NCBI GenBank assembly: GCA_018902755.1
Contig: JAHIQI010000036.1
Coordinates: forward strand, 1 to 64,000
DNA length: 64,000 bases
Direction of reading: 5' to 3'
Origin: Pseudomonadota bacterium
GTDB lineage: Bacteria > Desulfobacterota > Desulfarculia > Desulfarculales > Desulfarculaceae
Under the pieces are notes generated by a model. The model did no database searches and was not told the DNA's origin. It saw only the letters and a program-made list of their open reading frames with translations. Positions 33,482 to 42,134 of this stretch are shown here, piece after piece. Within the stretch, counting starts at the first letter, position 1. Every line of letters begins with the position of its first letter. A program made the translations under genes and the position numbers.

Positions 33482-34843
33482 ATGAAACTTGCAAATTTGT
33501 TGAAAGGCATACGCCTTCCACGCCCGCCGGCGGCGGCTCCGCCGGTAGACTTACCGGCCCCGGAAAAAGTCTATCTGCCCCTTAGACAACACCGGGGGGC
33601 CGTGGCCGAGGCCAAGGTCGAACCGGGGGAGCAGGTAGCTCTGGGCCAGGTGGTGGGAGCCTCGGAGGAATTCGAGTCGGCCACCGTCCAGGCCACGGTA
33701 AGCGGCGTAGTGGAAGCCATCGTTGACACGGTGGACCCGGCCGGGCAAAAAGTCCCCGCCGTGGTCATCAAAAACGATGGGGCCGACGCCTGGGCCGAGG
33801 ATTCGGCCATGGGTGAATCCCTCACCGACCCCGCCGGGGTCAAGGGCACCCGCCCAAGCCACCTGCTCAGGCGCCTGCGCGAGGCGGGCCTGGTGCGGGC
33901 CCAGGTGGAGGGTCGTCCCCTTCACGTGGACCTCAGCCCGCCCATGGCGCCCCAGTCATATCTATATATGACCGGCATCCCGGTGGTGCGGCCCGTGGAC
34001 ACCCTGATCGTCAGCGCGGTGGACGCCGATCCGCCGGTCTGTCCCAACCGCTCCTGCCTAGGCCAGTCCATCCAAGAGCTGTCCGTGGGCGTGGCCGCCC
34101 TGGCCCGCATCAGCGGGGCCAAACGGGTTATCCTGGCCCTGCCCTCCGGTTCGGACACCGCGGCCATCGCGGCCATGGCCGGACCATACGAGTGGGAGAT
34201 CGCCTCGGTAAGCCAGACCTCCTACCCCTTTGCCACCGACAATTTCCTGGTGCAGTCGCTCACCGGACGCGAAGTGCCCACTCCTTACGGCGAGCCCAAG
34301 GACGTGGGCGTTGTTTTGCAGCCCATGATCAGCGCCATGGACGTGGGCAAGGTCCTCATGAGCGGCCGTCCGGTGATAGACCGGATATTCAGCGTGGCCG
34401 GCGAGGTCAAGAACCCGCAGACCTTCCGGGTGCGCCTGGGCACGCCCATCAGCGAGGTCTTGGCGGCCGCCGGCGGCGGCCCCTCGCGCCCGGGCAAGAT
34501 AATCGTGGGCGGACCCATGATGGGCCTGGCCATTTTCGACCCCGCCACCCCGGTGACCCGGGAGACCGAGGGCGTGTTCGTGCAGAGCGCGGCCAATGTA
34601 GTGGCCTACGCCGACCATCCCTGCATTCACTGCGGGCGCTGCGTGGCGGCTTGCCCGGTTAACCTTATCCCCTCGGAGTTGGGCAAGCTGTGCGAGTTCA
34701 GGATGTACGAGGAAGCGGCCTATATGGACTTGATGAACTGCATCGAGTGCGGTTGCTGCGCCTACGTATGTCCGGCCAAGCGGCCCATGGTCCACTTCCT
34801 GCGTCACGGTAAGACCGAAGTTCTGGCCGGGAGGATGGAGTGA
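33482..34843 (+). CDS. rnfC: Rnf complex subunit C (NADH/ferredoxin-facing, soluble)
   Basis: The 453-residue subunit holds the FMN/NADH region and iron-sulfur clusters facing the cytoplasm. An N-terminal barrel-sandwich part (VYLPLRQHRGAVAEAKVEPG) is followed by the Rossmann-like and SLBB parts, and by two [4Fe-4S] motifs: CIHCGRCVAACP and CIECGCCAYVCP. Rnf moves electrons from ferredoxin to NAD while pumping Na+ or H+. GGAG precedes the ATG by nine bases. Its stop overlaps the rnfD start. Confidence 0.95.
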   Translation: MKLANLLKGIRLPRPPAAAPPVDLPAPEKVYLPLRQHRGAVAEAKVEPGEQVALGQVVGASEEFESATVQATVSGVVEAIVDTVDPAGQKVPAVVIKNDGADAWAEDSAMGESLTDPAGVKGTRPSHLLRRLREAGLVRAQVEGRPLHVDLSPPMAPQSYLYMTGIPVVRPVDTLIVSAVDADPPVCPNRSCLGQSIQELSVGVAALARISGAKRVILALPSGSDTAAIAAMAGPYEWEIASVSQTSYPFATDNFLVQSLTGREVPTPYGEPKDVGVVLQPMISAMDVGKVLMSGRPVIDRIFSVAGEVKNPQTFRVRLGTPISEVLAAAGGGPSRPGKIIVGGPMMGLAIFDPATPVTRETEGVFVQSAANVVAYADHPCIHCGRCVAACPVNLIPSELGKLCEFRMYEEAAYMDLMNCIECGCCAYVCPAKRPMVHFLRHGKTEVLAGRME

Positions 34844-35847
34844 TGAACGAGAATCTGCTGACCGTATCCACCTCCCCCCACATCCTGGGCCGCATGAGCG
34901 TGCGCTCCATGTACTTGGAGTACATCATCGCCCTGGCCCCAGCCCTGTTGGTGGGTTTGTATTACTTCGGCTTCCCCGCCCTGATCACCGTGCTGCTCAC
35001 CGTGGCTTCGGCCGCGGTGTCGGACTTCGTCGCCAGCAAGATCCAAAAGAAGCCCACCACCCTGGGCAGCCTGCACATCGTGTGCATGGGCCTGATGCTG
35101 GGCATGATCCTGCCTCCCGGCGCTCCCTGGTGGCTGCCGGTCATCGGCGGCGCGCTCACCGTGTTCCTGGGAATCAGCATCTTCGGCGGCATCGGCGCCT
35201 ACCCCATGAACCCGGTCCTGGTGGCCTGGGTGGCCCTGTATATCTCCTGGCCCGAGTCCATGAACGCCTACTTCGAGCCCCAGGCCCTGGGCAGCGGCGA
35301 CGACTGGACCGAGGCCGAGACCCTGCTGATGCAGCTCAAGGGCGACATCAGCACCCTGGAAATGGTCGAGATGGGCAAGTTGTGGCTGGGGCAGGTGCCC
35401 GGCTACATCGGCTCCACCAGCACCTGGGCTTTGCTGGTCGGCGGGGTGTACCTCATCATCCGCCGCATCATCCCCTGGCAGATTCCGGTCGGCGCCCTGC
35501 TGGGCGCGGTGGCCATGGCCCTGATCGCCACCTACACCGACCCCCGCATCCTCGAGCTGGGCTACGAGGAGTTCGCGGCCAACATGAACGTGGTCTGGTT
35601 CCACCTGGGCGCCGGCGGCCTTATGATCGCCGCCTTCTTCCTGGGGCCGGAGCCGGTGTCGTCGCCGGTCACCCCCTGGGGAACCTTCTTGTTCGGAGTG
35701 GGCATTGGCCTGATGACCATCATCGTACGCACCTGGGGCGGCCTGGTGGACGGCGCTTTCTACGGAGTGCTTCTCATGAACGCCGCCAATCCCCTGCTGG
35801 ACCGTATACGCCCCCGGGTCATCGGAAAGGTGGTGAGCGGTGCGTGA
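34843..35847 (+). CDS. rnfD: Rnf complex subunit D (membrane)
   Basis: The 334-residue membrane protein starts at an ATG overlapping the rnfC stop (TGATG) after GAGGATGGAG. It has the expected number of hydrophobic helices (YLEYIIALAPALLVGLYYF is the first). It also has the conserved GIGAYPMNPVLVAWVAL and GGLVDGAFYGVLLMNAANP. RnfD normally carries covalent FMN on the Thr of an SGAT-type motif followed by 'PL'. I could not find this motif; in its place stands DDWTEAETLLMQLKGD, which keeps 'T-x-A-x-T-x-L' with one extra residue. Flavinylation of this subunit is therefore uncertain. Confidence 0.94.
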   Translation: MNENLLTVSTSPHILGRMSVRSMYLEYIIALAPALLVGLYYFGFPALITVLLTVASAAVSDFVASKIQKKPTTLGSLHIVCMGLMLGMILPPGAPWWLPVIGGALTVFLGISIFGGIGAYPMNPVLVAWVALYISWPESMNAYFEPQALGSGDDWTEAETLLMQLKGDISTLEMVEMGKLWLGQVPGYIGSTSTWALLVGGVYLIIRRIIPWQIPVGALLGAVAMALIATYTDPRILELGYEEFAANMNVVWFHLGAGGLMIAAFFLGPEPVSSPVTPWGTFLFGVGIGLMTIIVRTWGGLVDGAFYGVLLMNAANPLLDRIRPRVIGKVVSGA

Positions 35848-36415
35848 TATTCTGAAAATGCTGGTGGTGCTCACCGCCATTTGCGCGGTTAGCGGCTTTC
35901 TGCTTGCCCTGGTCCACGACGTGACCAGGGAGCCCATCGAGTACAGCCGGCTTAAATTCGTCAAGGAGCCCGCGGTCAAGGCGGTGCTTAAGGGATACCA
36001 AAACGACCCCATCAAGGATCGCCTCAGCATCCTGGTGGGCAAGGACAAAAAAGGCAAGCCGGTCAACCTGATCGTCTTCCCGGCCAAGAAGGACGGCAAG
36101 ACCTTCGCGGTGGCCTTCGAGTCCTCGGCCGCCGGCTACCACGGCGACATCGGAGTGATGCTGGGCGTGGACCTGGCCAGCAAGAAGCTGACCGGCGTCA
36201 GCATCGTAAGCCACACCGAAACTCCCGGCTTGGGCGCGCGCATTACAGAGCCCAACTTCACCAACTCCTTCAAGGACAAGCCCATGGACAAGGAGTTGGC
36301 TGTGGGAGACATCAACGCCCTTTCCGGGGCCACCTTGTCCACCAAAGGTGTGGTGGCCGCGATCAATAACGCGCAGGCCACCTTGAACAAGTACCGCGAC
36401 AAGATGGTTCAATAG
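35840..36415 (+). CDS. rnfG: Rnf complex subunit G (FMN-carrying, periplasmic side)
   Basis: The 191-residue subunit has one N-terminal membrane helix (LVVLTAICAVSGFLLALVH) and an exported FMN domain. The flavin attachment motif is intact, ALSGATLSTKGVV, with the second Thr/Ser region after SGAT as the ester-linked site. ApbE at the end of the operon is the likely transferase. The GTG start overlaps rnfD by eight bases, with GGTGGTG upstream. Confidence 0.95.
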   Translation: MRDILKMLVVLTAICAVSGFLLALVHDVTREPIEYSRLKFVKEPAVKAVLKGYQNDPIKDRLSILVGKDKKGKPVNLIVFPAKKDGKTFAVAFESSAAGYHGDIGVMLGVDLASKKLTGVSIVSHTETPGLGARITEPNFTNSFKDKPMDKELAVGDINALSGATLSTKGVVAAINNAQATLNKYRDKMVQ

Positions 36416-36426
36416 GGAGCGCGGTC

Positions 36427-37044
36427 ATGAGCATAGCTAAAGAATTCACCAAAGGCTTGTGGGAGATAATCCCACCCTTCCGTCTGGTGCTGGGCCTCTG
36501 CCCCACCCTGGCGGTGACCACTTCGGCCGAAAACGGCATGGGCATGGGCCTGGCCACCACCTTCGTGCTGGTCTGTTCCAACCTGCTGGTTTCCTTGCTG
36601 CGCAAGATCATCCCCAGCAAGGTGCGCATCGCGGCCTACGTGGTGATCATCGCCAGCTTCGTGGTCATCGTGGAACTGATGATGCAGGCCTACACCTTCC
36701 CCCTGTATCAGGCCCTGGGCATCTTCATTCCCCTGATCGTGGTCAACTGCATCATTCTGGGCCGCGCCGAGGCCTTTGCCGGCAAAAATGGCCCGGTGGC
36801 CAGCATCGCCGACGGTCTGGGCGTGGGTCTGGGCTTCACCATCAGCCTCGCCGTGCTGGGAGCCTTCCGCGAGATCCTGGGAAGCGGGACCCTCTGGGGC
36901 CAGGGCCTTTTCTGGGAAGGCTTCGAGCCCTTTACCTTCATGGTGCGCGCGCCGGGCGCCTTCGTGGCCCTGGGCCTTTTCCTGGCCGCGATCAACCTGA
37001 TCAGCGCGAAGCTGGAAGATCGTAAGCGGAGGGCCCAGTCATGA
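36427..37044 (+). CDS. rnfE: Rnf complex subunit E (membrane)
   Basis: The 205-residue subunit is a six-helix protein of the NqrD/RnfE family. The N-terminal segment KEFTKGLWEIIPPFRLVLGL is typical, as is LGLCPTLAVTTSAENGMGMG. The conserved Cys-containing half-helix (VVNCIILGRAEAFA) pairs with that of RnfA and ligates the intramembrane [2Fe-2S] cluster in Rnf/Nqr structures. It overlaps rnfA by four bases. Confidence 0.95.
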   Translation: MSIAKEFTKGLWEIIPPFRLVLGLCPTLAVTTSAENGMGMGLATTFVLVCSNLLVSLLRKIIPSKVRIAAYVVIIASFVVIVELMMQAYTFPLYQALGIFIPLIVVNCIILGRAEAFAGKNGPVASIADGLGVGLGFTISLAVLGAFREILGSGTLWGQGLFWEGFEPFTFMVRAPGAFVALGLFLAAINLISAKLEDRKRRAQS

Positions 37045-37631
37045 GTTTCGGCGACTACATGCTGTTTATCGTCAGCGCCATCCTGGTCAACAACATCCTG
37101 CTGGCCAAGTTCCTGGGCAACTGCCCCTTCCTGGGGGTCAGCAAGCGCATGGACACGGCCACCGGCATGTCCATGGCGGTCATCTTCGTCATGGTCATGG
37201 CGGGCATGATCACCTGGCTGGTGCAGTACTACATCCTGGTTCCCCTGAACATCGAATACCTGCAAACCATCGCCTTCATCCTGGTGATCGCCGCCCTGGT
37301 GCAGTTGGTCGAGATCGTGATGGCCAAGAGCCTGCCGGCCCTTTACCGGGCCCTGGGCATCTTCCTGCCGCTGATCACCACCAACTGCGCGGTCCTTGGT
37401 GTGGCCATCATCAACATCAACGAAGAATACGACTTCGTTGACACCCTGGTGTTTTCCCTGGCCTCGGCCCTGGGCTACAGCCTGGCTCTGATCCTGTTCG
37501 CGGGCATCCGGGAGCGCTTCATGCTCATTAAAATGCCCAAGGCTTTCCAGGGAACCTCCATCGGCTTGGTGGTGGCGGGCTTTTTGGCTCTGGCCTTCAG
37601 CGGGTTCGCGGGGCTGGTGGGCGGCCACTAA
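37041..37631 (+). CDS. rnfA: Rnf complex subunit A (membrane)
   Basis: The 196-residue subunit is the NqrE/RnfA partner of RnfE, with six helices and the mirror-image cluster motif: NNILLAKFLGNCPFLGVSKRM, shown in part, and LITTNCAVLGVAIIN. Both Cys half-helices are present. It forms the ion channel core with RnfE. Its ATG overlaps the rnfE stop. The gap to rnfB is 82 bases, the widest in the operon, with AGGAGAA before rnfB. Confidence 0.95.
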   Translation: MSFGDYMLFIVSAILVNNILLAKFLGNCPFLGVSKRMDTATGMSMAVIFVMVMAGMITWLVQYYILVPLNIEYLQTIAFILVIAALVQLVEIVMAKSLPALYRALGIFLPLITTNCAVLGVAIININEEYDFVDTLVFSLASALGYSLALILFAGIRERFMLIKMPKAFQGTSIGLVVAGFLALAFSGFAGLVGGH

Positions 37632-37713
37632 GCCGCGCGGGTAAAGACGTAATGCCGAAGGCAATGCGACATCAGAAAACGCGGGGCTGCTTGCCCGCGA
37701 GGAGAACATCATA

Positions 37714-39819
37714 ATGTTATTCGAAGCCCTGGCAATCGGTGGATTGGGCTTGGCTTCCGCCCTGGGCTTGGGAGTAGCCGCCAAGGTCTTCGCCGTGGAG
37801 GTGGACCCCCTGGTGGAGGCGGTGGAAGGCGCTCTGCCCGGCGCCAACTGCGGCGGCTGCGGCTTTGCCGGATGCGCTTCGGCGGCTCTGGCCATAGCCA
37901 GCGGCAAGGCCCCGGCCAACATCTGCGTGGGTGGCGGCCCCGAGGTCGCCGTGGCGGTGTCCCAGGTCATGGGCGTGGAGTTCGTTTACCGCGAGCCCGA
38001 CGTCTCGCAGGTGGACTGCACCTATTCCACCCAGATTGCCCCACTGAAATACAAATACGACGGTGTGCGGGACTGCCGCGCGGCGGCCCTGTTGGCCGGC
38101 GGCCCCAAGATGTGCGACATCGGTTGCCTGGGCCTTGGCTCCTGCGTCAAGGTGTGCCCCTTCGGGGCCATCCAGATCGGCTCCGAGGGCCTGCCCGTGG
38201 TGGACCCCAGCCTGTGCACCGGTTGCGGCAACTGCGAGAAGGCCTGCCCCAAGAGCATCATTCACCTCACCTCGGTGACTCGGCGCATCCTGGGCTTCAA
38301 CGCCAACTACAACTGCCTAGCTCCCTGCCAGGCCACCTGCCCGGCCCAGATCGACATTCCCAGTTACATCAGGGCCATCGGCGAGGGGCGTTACGAGGAC
38401 GCGGTCACCATCATCAAGGAACACAACCCGCTGCCCTTGGTCTGCGGCCGGGTCTGCCCCCATCCCTGCGAGGACCAGTGCCGCCGGGGCAAGAGCGAAG
38501 AGCCGGTTAACATCAACCACCTCAAGCGCTTCGCCGCCGACTACGAGATGAACTCGGGCAAACGCATCCAGCCCTTCTGCCTGCCCAAGAACGAGCGCAA
38601 GGTGGCCATCGTGGGCGGAGGCCCCGCCGGTCTCTCCTGCGCCTACTACCTGGCCCGCCTGGGCTACGCGCCCACCGTCTACGAGGCCCAGCCTCACCTG
38701 GGCGGCATGCTGCGCTACGGCATCCCCGAGTACCGTCTTCCCAAGAAGACCCTCGATTGGGAAATCCAGGGCATCCTGGAGCTGGGCGTAACCGCCAAGA
38801 CCGGCATGGCCATGGGCACCGACTTCACCATGGAAAGCCTCAGGCAAGAGGGCTACGAGGCCATCTTCCTGGGCGTAGGCTGCTGGTCCAGCCGCGGCAT
38901 GCGCGTGGAAGGCGAGGATCTGGGCGGGGTCCTGCCCGGCACGGACATGCTCATCGACCGGGGCAACCTCAAGGAGACCCCGGTGGGCGAGCGGGTGGTT
39001 ATCATCGGCGGCGGCAACACGGCCATGGACTGCGCCCGCACCTGCTGGCGCCTGGGAGCCAAAGAAGTCACCGTCCTGTACCGCCGCACCGAGAAAGAGA
39101 TGCCCGCCAACGCCATCGAGATCGAGGAGGCCAAGCACGAAGGGATCAAGTTCCACTTCCTGGCCGCTCCCACCAAGCTCGTGGGCGAAAACGGCAAGCT
39201 CACCGGCCTGCAGTACATCAAGATGGAGCTTGGCGAGCCCGACGCCTCGGGCCGCCGCCGTCCGGTGCCCATCGAGGGCAGCGAGACTATCCTCGAGTGC
39301 GACAACGTAATCGCGGCCATCGGCCAGTTCCCCAACTTGGCCTTCCTGGAAGAGGACGCCGCGGCCAACGACCTGGCCCTCACCAAGTGGAACACCATCG
39401 ACGCCAACGTGGACGCCGGGACCACCAACATCCCCGGCGTGTTCAGCGGCGGCGACTCCGTGACCGGCGCGGCCACGGCGGTGGAGGCCATCGGGGCGGG
39501 CCGCAGAGCGGCGCGGGCCATGCACCGCTACCTCAGCGGCGAAGACGCCGAGGCCCCGGACAACTGGGTGCACGGCCCCAAGGAGCTGCCCATGGTCAAA
39601 CAGACCCCGGACGCGGCTCCGGCCGGGCGGCCCCGGGCCAAGATGCCCGAGCTCAGCGTGGCTGATCGCTCGGGCAGCTTCGTGGAAGTTGAGCTTGGCC
39701 TCACCGAAGAAATGGCCAAAGCTGAAACCCAGCGCTGCCTGCAGTGCGGACTCTACTGTTACCGACACAAAGATCAGCCTTACGAGGCTTGGAAATGGGA
39801 GAGGAAGGACAATGCCTAA
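37714..39819 (+). CDS. rnfB: RnfB fused to a GltD-like FAD/NAD(P) oxidoreductase
   Basis: The 701-residue protein is more than twice the usual length of RnfB. Residues 1-185 are RnfB: a membrane helix, the cluster motif ANCGGCGFAGCASAA, MCDIGCLGLGSCVKVCP and LCTGCGNCEKACPKSI. From about residue 195 it is a glutamate-synthase small-subunit-like module: a four-Cys N-terminal part (YNCLAPCQATCPAQIDIPSY, then CGRVCPHPCEDQCRRGK), an FAD site KVAIVGGGPAGLSCAYYLAR, and an NAD(P) site RVVIIGGGNTAMDCAR. The closing FAD motif is GVFSGGDSVTGAATAVEAI. It ends in another Cys pair (RCLQCGLYC). RnfB receives electrons from ferredoxin; the fusion may add an NAD(P)H route. ApbE overlaps its end by eight bases. 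Confidence 0.93.
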   Translation: MLFEALAIGGLGLASALGLGVAAKVFAVEVDPLVEAVEGALPGANCGGCGFAGCASAALAIASGKAPANICVGGGPEVAVAVSQVMGVEFVYREPDVSQVDCTYSTQIAPLKYKYDGVRDCRAAALLAGGPKMCDIGCLGLGSCVKVCPFGAIQIGSEGLPVVDPSLCTGCGNCEKACPKSIIHLTSVTRRILGFNANYNCLAPCQATCPAQIDIPSYIRAIGEGRYEDAVTIIKEHNPLPLVCGRVCPHPCEDQCRRGKSEEPVNINHLKRFAADYEMNSGKRIQPFCLPKNERKVAIVGGGPAGLSCAYYLARLGYAPTVYEAQPHLGGMLRYGIPEYRLPKKTLDWEIQGILELGVTAKTGMAMGTDFTMESLRQEGYEAIFLGVGCWSSRGMRVEGEDLGGVLPGTDMLIDRGNLKETPVGERVVIIGGGNTAMDCARTCWRLGAKEVTVLYRRTEKEMPANAIEIEEAKHEGIKFHFLAAPTKLVGENGKLTGLQYIKMELGEPDASGRRRPVPIEGSETILECDNVIAAIGQFPNLAFLEEDAAANDLALTKWNTIDANVDAGTTNIPGVFSGGDSVTGAATAVEAIGAGRRAARAMHRYLSGEDAEAPDNWVHGPKELPMVKQTPDAAPAGRPRAKMPELSVADRSGSFVEVELGLTEEMAKAETQRCLQCGLYCYRHKDQPYEAWKWERKDNA

Positions 39820-40825
39820 GAGTCTGGATCGCCGCTCCTTCCTGCGGTTTGCCGGCAGCACGGCCCTGGGTGCGGCCGCCCTGCCCCTGGTTTCGCCGGC
39901 CATCGGCCTGGCCAGCATGGGCAAAGGCCAAAACGCCGCGCAGGAAACCCGGATGATGATGGGCACCCTGGTCTCGGTGACCGTGCTGGACCCCTCGCCC
40001 GTCAAGGCCCAGGAAGCCATGAACGCCGCTTTCGCGGCCATGGCCAAGCTGACCCCGGTCTTCGACCGGCACCGCCCCGGCGGTCCGGTGGCCGCCTTCA
40101 ACTCCGAAGGCCGCCTTAACGACCTGGAGCCCCGCCTCAAGGCAGTGCTGGAGTTGTGTCAAGCGGTGCAGCAGAGCACCGGCGGGGCCTTCAACCCCAC
40201 CGTGGCCCCGGTCATCGACACGGTCAAAGCCAGCTTCCTGCTGAACCACCAGCCCCCCAGCCGCCGGCAGATGGCCAAGGCCCTTTCGGCGGTGGGCGGA
40301 ATCAACTACGATGGCAGCAGCCTGCGCCGGACCAAGGAGGGCGCGTCCCTCACCCTGGACGGCGTGGCCAAGGGCTTCATCGTGGACGAGGGCCTGGCCG
40401 CCGCCGCCAAGGCGGGCGCTTCTCACGTGCTCATCAACGCCGGCGGCGACGTGGGCGTGTTGGGCGACCGGGGCGGCAAGCCCTGGCGGGTGGCCGTGGC
40501 CGACCCGGACCAGCCCACCAAGCCCAAGCTGACCGTGTCACTGACCAGTGGGGCCCTGGCCACCAGTGGCGACTACGAGGTCTACTTCGACCAGGAGCGC
40601 CTGTATCACCACATCGTCAACCCGGCCACCGGGCGCATCCCCGGCTCTGGCCACAGTGTGAGCGTGCGCGCCCCCAAGGCCTCCTTGGCCGACGCCTTGG
40701 CCACGGCCTGCTTCGTCATGCCTCCGGCCCAGGCGACCCGCTTCCTGGCCGCCCGCCCCAGCCTGGAGGGCCTCATCCTCACCCGCTTCGGGCAGCGTTA
40801 CCAGACCAAGGGTTTCGCCGCCTAG
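39812..40825 (+). CDS. apbE: FAD:protein FMN transferase, Tat-exported
   Basis: The 337-residue enzyme has a twin-arginine signal (LDRRSFLRFAGSTALG, then ALPLVSPAIGLA). It moves FMN from FAD to Thr/Ser of exported flavoproteins, here probably RnfG and perhaps RnfD. ApbE motifs are present: MMGTLVSVTV, GGAFNPTVAPVID, LTLDGVAKGFIVDEG and VLINAGGDVGVLGD. The metal/catalytic region is in the later part (TSGDYEVYFDQ, then HHIVNPATGRIP). It overlaps rnfB, so the operon codes for its own maturation factor. A strong two-way terminator follows. Confidence 0.95.
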   Translation: MPKSLDRRSFLRFAGSTALGAAALPLVSPAIGLASMGKGQNAAQETRMMMGTLVSVTVLDPSPVKAQEAMNAAFAAMAKLTPVFDRHRPGGPVAAFNSEGRLNDLEPRLKAVLELCQAVQQSTGGAFNPTVAPVIDTVKASFLLNHQPPSRRQMAKALSAVGGINYDGSSLRRTKEGASLTLDGVAKGFIVDEGLAAAAKAGASHVLINAGGDVGVLGDRGGKPWRVAVADPDQPTKPKLTVSLTSGALATSGDYEVYFDQERLYHHIVNPATGRIPGSGHSVSVRAPKASLADALATACFVMPPAQATRFLAARPSLEGLILTRFGQRYQTKGFAA

Positions 40826-40846
40826 GCGGCCTTAAAACAGCCGAAT

Positions 40847-40882
40847 AAAAGCCCGGCGGCCGTGTGGCCGCCGGGCTTTTTT
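40847..40882. terminator. Bidirectional terminator after apbE
   Basis: AAAAGCCCGGCGGCC and GGCCGCCGGGCTTTTTT arms with a short loop. It can end the rnf operon and the converging 157-residue gene. Confidence 0.92.
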
Positions 40883-40900
40883 ATGGCTAAGGGATGGAGC

Positions 40901-41374
40901 TCAGCGGCGGGTCATGCCCAAGGGTCCGCCCAGCTTGACCGGCTCGAAACTCTTCACCTGGCCCGGCTTCAAAAGCTTCTCCGCCGGGTTGTGATTCAGA
41001 AACAGGATATTGCCGGTGATCTCGTTGTTCTTGAAATTGCCGCTGAACTGGCAGCGCCAGATCATTTCCTCGCCCTGGAACCAGAGGAAGTCGTCCTGCA
41101 CCTCGCCCTTGGTGATCTCCAGGACGATCAGGTCTTCGGGCTTGTCGCCCACGATGAGGCTGCCGCTGAGCTTGTCCCCGGCCTGCTTCAGCTCGGCCTT
41201 CACGGTGGTCACCTGGCCCTCGTTCTTTTGGCCCTCCACCTGTTTGGCCAACAAGGCCTTGCCCACGTAGTTGCCCTGCACCCAAGCGGGCGCGGCGGCC
41301 CAGGCCGAGGCCCCGCTGATGGCCAGCACGGCCAGCACCCACAAACCCAACATCCCGAAGCGCAATCCGCGCAT
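40901..41374 (-). CDS. Small secreted protein of unknown function
   Basis: The 157-residue product has a Sec signal (GMLGLWVLAVLAISGASAWA) and a mature part predicted as a small beta-sandwich: QGNYVGKALLAKQVEGQ, KLSGSLIVGDKPEDLIVLEI and DDFLWFQGEEMIWRCQFSG. No family was recognised. AAAGGAGG precedes the ATG by seven bases. It stands alone and converges with apbE. Confidence 0.65.
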   Translation of the reverse strand: MRGLRFGMLGLWVLAVLAISGASAWAAAPAWVQGNYVGKALLAKQVEGQKNEGQVTTVKAELKQAGDKLSGSLIVGDKPEDLIVLEITKGEVQDDFLWFQGEEMIWRCQFSGNFKNNEITGNILFLNHNPAEKLLKPGQVKSFEPVKLGGPLGMTRR

Positions 41375-41528
41375 GGTGTAGCCTCCTTTGGTCTTTGTTA
41401 AAACCTATCACCTTCCCAGCCCGCTTGCAGCCTGGCGCCAAGATTTCACAAAAGCTAAAGTTTGCCTTGGGCCGCGGGGATGTGTTTCAATAGCCCCGCT
41501 GGTGTTCACCCCTGGGGGAGTGTGTCGC

Positions 41529-42008
41529 ATGCCTAAAAGCTTTGTTTCGCTGGGCTGCCTAGTGATTCTGCTGGCCATGGCCTTGACCTTGGGCGGCTGC
41601 GGCAACAGCGCCCTGGAACAGGGCATCAGGGCCGAAAAGGCGGGCAACGACAAGGACGCCTTTGCCTCTTACAGCGCAGCCATCGGCTCCACCTTCATGG
41701 TGAGCAACAAGAGGGCCCAGGCCTACGCGGGCCGGGCCGGGATATACATCCTGCGTGGAGAATTGGAAAAGGCCCTGGCCGACCTGGACAAGGCCCTGGA
41801 TCAGAACGCCCAAAGCGAAGCCGCCTATTACAACCGGACGGTGCTCTACCTTCTGCAAGGCAAACCCACGCTGGCCCAGGGCGACGCCAAGCGGCTCATC
41901 GAACTGGTCCCCCAAAACCCGGCCGCCCGCCGCCTTTTCGACCTGGCCCAGGACCCGCCCCCCAAATTCACCCTGCCCCTCACCTGGATGAAGGCCAACC
42001 AGGGCTAG
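41529..42008 (+). CDS. TPR lipoprotein
   Basis: The 159-residue product has a lipoprotein signal (CLVILLAMALTLGGC) with lipobox LGGC and GGGGAG before its ATG. The mature part carries two to three TPR motifs: QAYAGRAGIYILRGELEKAL with a following DLDKALDQ stretch, and AAYYNRTVLYLLQGKPTLA. Such lipoproteins act as scaffolds for envelope complexes. It probably shares a transcript with the next gene, 70 to 125 bases downstream. Confidence 0.8.
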   Translation: MPKSFVSLGCLVILLAMALTLGGCGNSALEQGIRAEKAGNDKDAFASYSAAIGSTFMVSNKRAQAYAGRAGIYILRGELEKALADLDKALDQNAQSEAAYYNRTVLYLLQGKPTLAQGDAKRLIELVPQNPAARRLFDLAQDPPPKFTLPLTWMKANQG

Positions 42009-42134
42009 CCCGTCCCCCTGGGGCGGCTTGCCTTTCCTCCCGCACGGGCTTAGCTTGGAAACAGGGAGGGAGGAACAGCCATCGCCTACGCCGACCAAAA
42101 TGGACGCATAAGCCTCAAAAGCCTGCTGGAGCTG

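Noticed and set aside
38317..40140. Leftward 607-codon open frame across rnfB and apbE
   Set aside because: A shadow of two certain genes; composition is typical of antisense frames in high-GC DNA.
42100..42102. ATG as start of the 150-residue gene
   Set aside because: It is out of frame with the coding sequence.
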